From Akkermansia sp. (GTDB lineage: Bacteria > Verrucomicrobiota > Verrucomicrobiia > Verrucomicrobiales > Akkermansiaceae): a stretch of DNA of 6,965 nt. Within the stretch, counting starts at the first letter, position 1. Every line of letters starts with the position of its first letter. The notes under the pieces were generated by a model, which was given only the letters and a program-made list of their open reading frames with translations, ran no database searches and had not been told where the DNA came from. The stretch spans positions 1 to 6,965 of the forward strand of contig JAFZGH010000189.1 in assembly GCA_017555465.1 (NCBI GenBank). The letters run 5' to 3'. Of the stretch, positions 1 to 5,203 are shown piece by piece. The position numbers and the translations under genes are program-made.

Positions 1-210
1 GCTGTACACCTCCGTCCCCTCCTTCGGGTCCACCAGCGCAGGCCGCCCCACCAGCATGATATTACCAGCACCGCCCCAGCCATACGGCTTATCAAGACGC
101 GTCACTGCCACACTCGGCATCGGCATCCCGCCCAGCTCCAGCGCCGCCAGGAACTTCTCCGCATTCAAACTATGCACCGCCGCCAGGTTGCGGGTAACAG
201 AGAAATTAAC
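1..210 (-). other. Domain start: polyvalent-protein-associated motif NLAAVHSLN...LGGMPMPS, truncated
   Basis: Residues 1659-1728 include NLAAVHSLNAEKFLAALELG (1666-1685), then GMPMPSVAVTR and GNIMLVGRP. The arrangement 'N-aliphatic-x-V-H-N/S-L-s-e-e-x-l...LGG-x-P-M-P-S-aliphatic-A-V' followed by a 'G.I.LV' strand is one I remember as widespread in giant phage and prophage proteins, downstream of toxin-like or nuclease domains. Its biochemical role is not known to me. The composition returns to about 60% G+C here, so this part belongs to the common backbone and not to the AT-rich cassette. The domain is cut by the window edge. Confidence 0.6.
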
Positions 211-3200
211 CTTCGGCTCCACCGGCTGCTGGAATATCACATTCCCGGAAGAATCTCTAATCTGAACATCATAAATATTGACTTGTGCAGGAGACTGTGC
301 TACATTCCCGGCAGAAGCTTGTCCATTAGTGCTTACGGAAGCCGTAACAGCATTACTCTGCGACTTACTGACATGAATTTGGTTCTTCCCGCTGTTGGAA
401 GGGAATTGGAATAGTACGCGTCCAATTACAAGCTCTCCCGCTTGCGGGAGTCTATTCATCTGCTCTGGATAGCTGGTAATAATTGAATAGTACCCATCCT
501 CTTCCAAAAGCTGAGCAACGAGTTTGCTGTCTTTTCCTTCATACTCGCCCTTAAAATTGTAGCGTCCAAACGCACCACCTCTAATCTTTACCAGATTAAA
601 GAGCGTGTTATACAAATGCAGCAAAGGAGTCTCGCCTACTTTCACATAATCATCAAAATGATTCAGCATGTGAATCAGGCCAAAACCTCTATGGGTCTGA
701 TTAGTCTGCTTGCCAACAGTCAAACGGATAGGAAGATTCTTAATCCCTCTGGCTGCCAGTAACTTCTGCGTCTTTTCATCCTGTGGGAATATGTACCAAT
801 CCAGATTACCCAGCGGCGTAGTGATAAAGGTATCGCTTGCCAGCTTATTACCGGCGGCATCAGTAGCGTACGCGCGGCTCAGCTGGCGCGTTGTGTAAGT
901 AGCAAACCCAAACGTGCCCGTAGCCTCTGCGGCCTCATCACGCGCCTGCTGCTCCAGCTCCTCAGCCGTGGGCCCGGCCAGCTCAGCCGCAGCAGCCTTG
1001 TCCCTGGCATAATCGCCTATAGGATCCACATCACTCTTGCCATCCCAGGTCAGCGCGCGGAAGCGGATTTTTTCATGGAACCCGCATTTCTCATAGGCTG
1101 CCTTCAGCTCATTCAGCTCAGCCAGGCGCTGCTTCGGGTCCATATCCAGCCCCACACTGATACCCTCCTGCTCGCTCACGCCACCCTTACCCAGGGAACG
1201 CGCCTTAGTCACCGCGGCAATATGCTTGTTAATCACCTCAATGCTCCGGGCAATGAACTCAGCACTCCGCTCCAGAGCCTCGTCAAAACTCTCCCCGAAA
1301 CTCAGCAGCCCCTGGGTAGCCTCACCATCTGCATCCGCATGCGCCATCAGCTGCAACTTCGCCGCCACATGCTCCAGGCTCTTGCCCTTGGCCAGGTCAG
1401 CAGCGGCCATGGCCTGCATCGCATCGATACGGCTTGCATCCGGCATGTGCATGGTCAGCCGGCAGATAGCCTCCGCCATGCGCGGGTCAATGGCGCGGCT
1501 CTGGAAACGGCTCCACAAATCTTCCCTGGCTTCGCGTCCAATCAGAATACCACGGGCAGACTTTGTGCCGCCACGCGTAAGGCCGCGCCGCGTCAGCTCC
1601 TCATCGGAGAGCTGCGTCTCGCGCACATAGATAGCCGCCGTCAGCTCATCCGCCTGGTCATCCTGCATGTTCTGCTCGTAGTCCAGCAGCCGTGCCCACT
1701 TCGCATCATGAGCAGCATCCTCCGGGTACACATACGCGGCGATCATCTCCGTATTGGTGCGTTTCGCCAGGTCAAGACGATGCCGGCCTGAAATGACCTC
1801 CAGGGTACCATTCCGGCGCTGCCACACATACACCGGCGGTGCATCCTGGCGGTAATCACCCACCAGCGGATTCACCACGCCCTTCTTGTTACTGCCCACC
1901 TTCACCTGGGGAGCATCCGGTGAGAGATGCAGCCTGGCCACCGGCACCATGCCCAGCCAGGCACGCGCGCCGATATTGTAGCAAGCCCCCTTCGGGAACG
2001 CCTTCCGCACCTCCTCCGGCAAATCACCGGCAGGGGAGAAAGTATCTGCATCCATGCTGCCATCCTCCCGCGGAGGCAGCACACTCTTCACATCCTCCGC
2101 AGGGCGCACACGCTCCTGCTCACGCGCATCCGCCGCATCCTGCTCCGCCTGCACCTCGCTGGCGGTGGGGGTCATATCGCCGGTGAGCATTCTGTAACGC
2201 GCCCGCGCATCCTTGTAAGCCTGCACATCCACCGATTGAAGCTCTGCACCCTGGAAAAGACTGGCAGCCTTATGCCCAATCTCCGCCAGCACATCCTCAA
2301 TATCCTGGCTTATGTTCCCGCGCTCACGCCCTGTCTTGTAAACCTCTGCCAGGGCCACAATCGCAGCCGCATCCTCCAGCGCACGCATGTGCCACTTCAC
2401 CAGGTCCTTCACCCAGGCCGGCAGCGGCAGAGCATCCGCATTCACCACCACATACGCACTGGCCAGCTTACTCATGCCCTCCGTAACCTTTCCCTGCAGC
2501 GTGGCGGCATCCAGGCCGTCATGGCCATCATAAAAATTCAGCTTGAAACCCAGCTGCTTCACCGCCTTCTGGGCATCGCGCAGCAGCGCATGCCAGGCGC
2601 GGAGCTTCGCCGGGTCTTTTCCGGTCACCTTCTTCTGGGCATGCTCAATCACATCCTCCAGCACTTCGCGCGTCTCCACCTGACCACGCGCAGCCAGCAG
2701 CAGCGTGTCGGCCTTAGTTGTGCCGGCAGCAGGGGTAACATTCAGTACGCGGGTGGAATCCGCGCCCTCCTCGCCGCTCGTCTCCCTGGCCGTAGCCAGA
2801 CGCTCCTGGAACGCACGCTCCAGCTGCAGCCAATGCCCCAGCGGCATGTAACGGCTCAGCGGTTCAAAAGGCGTGGCTAGCGCCTCCTGCTCGCTCATGC
2901 CGGCAGCCTTGCGCGTCTCCATCTCATCCAGCGCCAGCTCTGCCGCATACTTGAACTCCTCCAGTCCCATAGCGCCGGCTTCAGAAATAACCTGCTCTCC
3001 TCTCTCCGGATTCTTCGCAGAGGCCATATCCTCCACCACCACCTCACCGCTCTTCTCAGCGGCACGCAGCAGGGCATTGGCACCCATGGCACTCTGGGCG
3101 CGGTGAATCCGCATGCGCTCCTCATGCTGGATATAATGCCCCAGCATCTGCAGCAACTGAGTCTCTCCCACCTCACCGTGGAAAAGCTCGTGTCCATCTT

Positions 3201-5184
3201 CCCGGTCAAACGTAGTCACCAGGTAGCGACCTTCCTTATCCAGGACGCGCTCCACCTTCGGAAGATTCAGCTCACGCTGGGCTTCCTGGTACGCGCGGGA
3301 CTCATACAGCGCACGCGCCTCATCAATCTCACGGAACATCGTGGCGGCCATCAGGCGGTTAGCCTCTGCCGCGGCAGGGTCCTTCCATGCCTCAGCACGC
3401 GCCTGGATAGCACGCGCCACACGCTCGCCGGCATCGGGCATGGCGGCAATGTTGCGCGCCTCCTCCTGGCCGATACCCTGCGCCATCAAGTGCTCCACAT
3501 GCTTAGAGTACCCTGCGGCCGCCTCCTTAATCAGAGGACTCTGCACACCGGTCAACCCGGCACCAAAAATCACCGTGGCCGCCAGCTGCTCCGGCCTGAA
3601 CATCGCTTTCAGCTCCGCAGCATACTCCGCCCAGTCATACCTGCCGCCCACATCGGCCCAGCGAAGCACGCCATTGCGGATACCCCACTGCAGCAGCGCC
3701 TCCGCCGTAGGCTCCAGCGCACTTTCCTCCAGCACACCTGCACCCACTTCCAGCGCCGCGCGACCATAGAAAGACCCCAGCAAGGTGTTCCGCACATTGC
3801 CATACCCCGGAATCTTCTCCAGAATACGGCCCGTGGCAGAGAACCGGGCCCAGCCACCGAAAGCAATCTTTTCTACCGCCACCGAAGTAGCGGCATCAAT
3901 GAACGCGCTCCACTCAGCCGTGCCAGGCTTCAAGCCCTTAAAGTAAGCAGCGTTTTTCTTCTCATCGTACGCCTCGGCCAGAGCCAGGCCGGTGCCGACA
4001 TACGGAACAAAGAACGGAGCAGTCTGACCAATCACAGACCCCAGAGAGTTCACGGTCTTGGCGAAGAAATCAGCCGTCTCGGCCGTCTCATTACCCGCAC
4101 CCTGGGCAGCATCCAGCATACCGCGCATGCGGGCATACACCGCATCATTCTTCCAACGGGTACGCATCTCCTCGATATTCTCCCCCAGCTCATGCTGCAC
4201 AACCTGGCTCGCCGCATCATCGCCAGCCATAGCCAGCGCAGCCGCTGCATCAGCCTGCACCATCATCCCCAGCACACCCTGGATATCCTTCTTGCGGCGC
4301 TTCACCGGATTCCCCAGCGCCAGCAGCATATTATGCAGGAACTTGTACTCATCGCCGCTCTTTTCCTTCGCCTCCTTCATCAGCGAGAACAGCGCACCCT
4401 GGAACATCCCCACCGCCTTCTCATTCAGCACCAGCTCGCCGGACTCCTCATCCGCATCCGAAAGCGCCGCCACCACACCATTGGCCAGGCCCTGGTCCAC
4501 CATCTGCTTCAGCCCCTCCTCTGCCGTGCCGGCAAAAGCATCGCGAAGCAAGCCCATCGCCACACCGGCCTTCTCCGTGGCCACCGGGTCAAACTCCTTC
4601 GTATACACCGCGTGCTGCTCCGGCGAAAGACGCTCCGCAAGCTGAGCAGGGCTCACACGCCCGGCCACCACATCCGCCGCAGCCTGGCTCACCACAGCCT
4701 TATTAGCCTGCCAGGCAGCGCGCCGCTCCAACAGCTGCTTGTACTCACCCTCCACCTCTGCCATGTAATCATCATACACCGCCGCGAAGGCCTCCGTGCG
4801 CGTCTGGCACTCCGGCAGCGGCTTGTTCCGCTTCAGGAAATACGCACCAGGCTCCTGCCCCAGCTCCGGGAACGCATAGCGCAGCACCGTCTGCCCCTGC
4901 ACAGCACGCGCATTCAGCGCATCCAGCCGGCGCACATTCGCACTCAAATCCTCCAGCTCCGGATTCTGCTTCAACCGCCCCTGCACCTCCGCATCCTCAT
5001 ACCGGCCAGAAAGCAGAAAGGCATTCAACTCCTCCCGCCGTAGCTCAGGCGAAGGGCCTGCCATCTGCGGAATCGGCAGCGGTGCCGGCGCAGCAGCCTT
5101 TTCAGCATGCTCCTGCTCATTCTCCAAAACCTGCTCTGCGCCGTAATCCGGCAGCTCATCCAACCAATCAAATTCGTTAGCCAT
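1..5184 (-). CDS. Large polyvalent phage protein (ejection-like region, DdrB-type ParB, BECR-like toxin domain), 3' end outside window
   Basis: An ATG at 5184-5182 opens 1728 codons with no stop down to position 1; I read every codon for in-frame stops. The start is well fixed because an in-frame TAA lies at 5202-5200 and no other ATG, GTG or TTG falls between. Multi-domain giants of this kind are called large polyvalent proteins in phages and conjugative elements; they are thought to enter the recipient with DNA and act on it or on host defences. Visible modules are a hydrophobic Gly-rich region (369-548), a metallopeptidase-like fold lacking HExxH (869-948), a ParB-like domain (1081-1248), a putative BECR RNase domain (1459-1590), and a NLAAVHSLN...GGMPMPS motif (1666-1694). 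Codon use is GC-rich (CTG, CGC, GCC) except in residues 1449-1648, which are AT-rich. The gene upstream looks like an ejection protein, which favours a phage over a conjugative element. More domains may lie past the edge. Enzyme activities are inferred, not shown. Confidence 0.85.
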   Translation of the reverse strand, partial: MANEFDWLDELPDYGAEQVLENEQEHAEKAAAPAPLPIPQMAGPSPELRREELNAFLLSGRYEDAEVQGRLKQNPELEDLSANVRRLDALNARAVQGQTVLRYAFPELGQEPGAYFLKRNKPLPECQTRTEAFAAVYDDYMAEVEGEYKQLLERRAAWQANKAVVSQAAADVVAGRVSPAQLAERLSPEQHAVYTKEFDPVATEKAGVAMGLLRDAFAGTAEEGLKQMVDQGLANGVVAALSDADEESGELVLNEKAVGMFQGALFSLMKEAKEKSGDEYKFLHNMLLALGNPVKRRKKDIQGVLGMMVQADAAAALAMAGDDAASQVVQHELGENIEEMRTRWKNDAVYARMRGMLDAAQGAGNETAETADFFAKTVNSLGSVIGQTAPFFVPYVGTGLALAEAYDEKKNAAYFKGLKPGTAEWSAFIDAATSVAVEKIAFGGWARFSATGRILEKIPGYGNVRNTLLGSFYGRAALEVGAGVLEESALEPTAEALLQWGIRNGVLRWADVGGRYDWAEYAAELKAMFRPEQLAATVIFGAGLTGVQSPLIKEAAAGYSKHVEHLMAQGIGQEEARNIAAMPDAGERVARAIQARAEAWKDPAAAEANRLMAATMFREIDEARALYESRAYQEAQRELNLPKVERVLDKEGRYLVTTFDREDGHELFHGEVGETQLLQMLGHYIQHEERMRIHRAQSAMGANALLRAAEKSGEVVVEDMASAKNPERGEQVISEAGAMGLEEFKYAAELALDEMETRKAAGMSEQEALATPFEPLSRYMPLGHWLQLERAFQERLATARETSGEEGADSTRVLNVTPAAGTTKADTLLLAARGQVETREVLEDVIEHAQKKVTGKDPAKLRAWHALLRDAQKAVKQLGFKLNFYDGHDGLDAATLQGKVTEGMSKLASAYVVVNADALPLPAWVKDLVKWHMRALEDAAAIVALAEVYKTGRERGNISQDIEDVLAEIGHKAASLFQGAELQSVDVQAYKDARARYRMLTGDMTPTASEVQAEQDAADAREQERVRPAEDVKSVLPPREDGSMDADTFSPAGDLPEEVRKAFPKGACYNIGARAWLGMVPVARLHLSPDAPQVKVGSNKKGVVNPLVGDYRQDAPPVYVWQRRNGTLEVISGRHRLDLAKRTNTEMIAAYVYPEDAAHDAKWARLLDYEQNMQDDQADELTAAIYVRETQLSDEELTRRGLTRGGTKSARGILIGREAREDLWSRFQSRAIDPRMAEAICRLTMHMPDASRIDAMQAMAAADLAKGKSLEHVAAKLQLMAHADADGEATQGLLSFGESFDEALERSAEFIARSIEVINKHIAAVTKARSLGKGGVSEQEGISVGLDMDPKQRLAELNELKAAYEKCGFHEKIRFRALTWDGKSDVDPIGDYARDKAAAAELAGPTAEELEQQARDEAAEATGTFGFATYTTRQLSRAYATDAAGNKLASDTFITTPLGNLDWYIFPQDEKTQKLLAARGIKNLPIRLTVGKQTNQTHRGFGLIHMLNHFDDYVKVGETPLLHLYNTLFNLVKIRGGAFGRYNFKGEYEGKDSKLVAQLLEEDGYYSIITSYPEQMNRLPQAGELVIGRVLFQFPSNSGKNQIHVSKSQSNAVTASVSTNGQASAGNVAQSPAQVNIYDVQIRDSSGNVIFQQPVEPKVNFSVTRNLAAVHSLNAEKFLAALELGGMPMPSVAVTRLDKPYGWGGAGNIMLVGRPALVDPKEGTEVYS
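415..810 (-). other. Domain: putative BECR-fold RNase toxin (phage Barnase/EndoU/ColicinE5/RelE-like)
   Basis: Residues about 1459-1590. A strand region GNLDWYIFPQ and LPIRLTVGK lead into GFGLIHMLNHF at 1500-1510, with His1505 and His1509. Polar helices and strands follow (VKIRGGAFGRYNFKGEY), then the final strand YYSIITSYP (1565-1573). The signature 'G-x-G-L-x-H-I-x-x-H' plus a terminal 'T/S-A/S-Y-P' strand is typical, as I recall, of the phage Barnase-EndoU-ColicinE5/D-RelE nuclease families (PBECR) found in polyvalent and MuF-type proteins. His1505 and Thr1570/Ser1571 would be active-site candidates. The domain lies entirely within the AT-rich island. No immunity gene is visible in the window. 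The call rests on motif and context only. Confidence 0.55.
435..450. repeat. Perfect inverted repeat (hairpin) within coding sequence
   Basis: The sequence ctcccgcttgcgggag is a perfect palindrome of two 7-base arms around TT. Read as 6-base arms on the plus strand, it has a CTTG loop. It is a GC-rich stem in an AT-rich stretch and lies just after the last strand of the putative toxin domain (codons for LPQAGEL). No run of T follows on either strand, so it is not a factor-independent terminator. Confidence 0.6.
1441..1944 (-). other. Domain: DdrB-type ParB-like domain plus helical tail
   Basis: Residues 1081-1248. The key stretch is PPVYVWQRRNGTLEVISGRH from 1116, continuing RLDLAKRT; SGRHRLDLA lies at 1132-1140. 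The G-R-H-R signature sits where ParB/sulfiredoxin-fold proteins have 'G.HR..A'. It is followed by LLDYEQNMQDDQADELTAAI (1166-1185), corresponding to the 'N..d.q....DYA..' helix of the ddrB-ParB family, and by a helix-turn-helix-like run GLTRGGTKSARGILIGREAR ending ...IDPRMAEAI. Proteins of this type are associated with DNA or nucleotide binding, and ddrB-ParB is a recurrent module of polyvalent proteins. Assignment is by remembered family pattern; the exact activity is unknown. Confidence 0.7.
2341..2580 (-). other. Domain: metallopeptidase-like fold with the zinc site lost
   Basis: Residues 869-948. The order is a helix, a strand (LGFKLNFYDG), a Gly-containing loop, a strand ending VVVNADA, then a helix WVKDLVKWHMRALEDAAAIV. 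Phage polyvalent proteins often carry a putative metallopeptidase laid out as 'G-beta-F...beta-VN....P....HELTHALE'. Aligned on the trailing A-L-E-D, the expected HExxH falls on residues 930-934, which here read KWHMR. Both zinc histidines and the catalytic Glu are therefore absent. If the match is real, this is a dead enzyme kept for structure. It may equally be an unrelated alpha/beta domain. Confidence 0.35.
3541..4080 (-). other. Domain: hydrophobic Gly-rich region with EES..EP helix (ejection-like)
   Basis: Residues 369-548 of the giant protein. They contain a hydrophobic stretch at about 382-403 (GSVIGQTAPFFVPYVGTG, then LALA), an amphipathic part, GKxP-like glycine turns (KIPGYGNVRN), and then VGAGVLEESALEPTAEALLQ at 480-499. 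A second apolar segment, LAATVIFGAGLTG, lies at about 534-546. This combination of a short hydrophobic Gly/Pro-rich segment and an 'EE....EP' helix recurs, as I remember it, in N-terminal halves of giant phage virion proteins and may help cross or perturb the membrane during DNA ejection. The segments are too short and interrupted to be confident transmembrane helices. The role is inferred. Confidence 0.45.
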
Positions 5185-5203
5185 ACCAATAAAAAACGTT
5201 TAA
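5185..5203 (-). promoter_or_regulatory. A/T-rich leader of the giant gene without a Shine-Dalgarno sequence
   Basis: Read on the minus strand, the 19 bases between the two genes are TTAAACGTTTTTTATTGGT, directly before ATG. No purine-rich ribosome-binding sequence lies at the usual distance. The unstructured A/T-rich leader, or coupling to translation of the gene ending 19 bases upstream, may allow initiation. The stretch also holds an 8-base palindrome, AAACGTTT, at 5194-5201, too short to call an operator. No promoter is evident. Confidence 0.5.

Larger units (their letters stand above)
241..840. other. AT-rich composition island inside the giant gene
   Basis: By eye count 266 of 600 bases are G or C (44%), with individual 60-base lines at 40-48%. 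Neighbouring lines are 55% (181-240), 65% (121-180) and 60% (841-900); more distant samples are 72% (2101-2160) and 60% (4921-4980). The reading frame continues without a break through both edges. Codons rare elsewhere in the gene (TTA, CTA, TCA, AAT, ATT) cluster here. It encodes residues 1449-1648: the putative BECR domain and the Ser/Asn/Gln-rich linker behind it. Confidence 0.85.

Noticed and set aside
1165..1182. An 18-base near-repeat (ctcctgctcgctcacgcc) with 2884-2901, one mismatch
   Set aside because: It encodes GVSEQE and GMSEQE in otherwise unrelated contexts. Short repeats of CTC/CTG-type codons are common at this composition, and there is no further similarity around them.
3178..3192. 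HELFH (residues 665-669), a match to the HExxH zinc peptidase motif
   Set aside because: It sits in what looks like a beta-hairpin or loop (TTFDREDGHELFHGEVG) and not in the expected helix. No convincing third zinc ligand or surrounding family pattern is seen, so it is probably chance.
3103..5043. A 646-codon open frame on the plus strand, with others of the same register at 1927-2880 and 1075-1791
   Set aside because: These lie exactly antisense in codon register to the giant gene. Stops there would need TTA, CTA or TCA codons in the real gene, which are rare at this base composition. The translations are low in sense (rich in His, Arg, Leu, Pro), and the sense strand has recognisable domains.
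5194..5201. AAACGTTT palindrome as an operator
   Set aside because: It is only 8 bases long, the flanking bases do not extend the symmetry, and no promoter elements are visible beside it.
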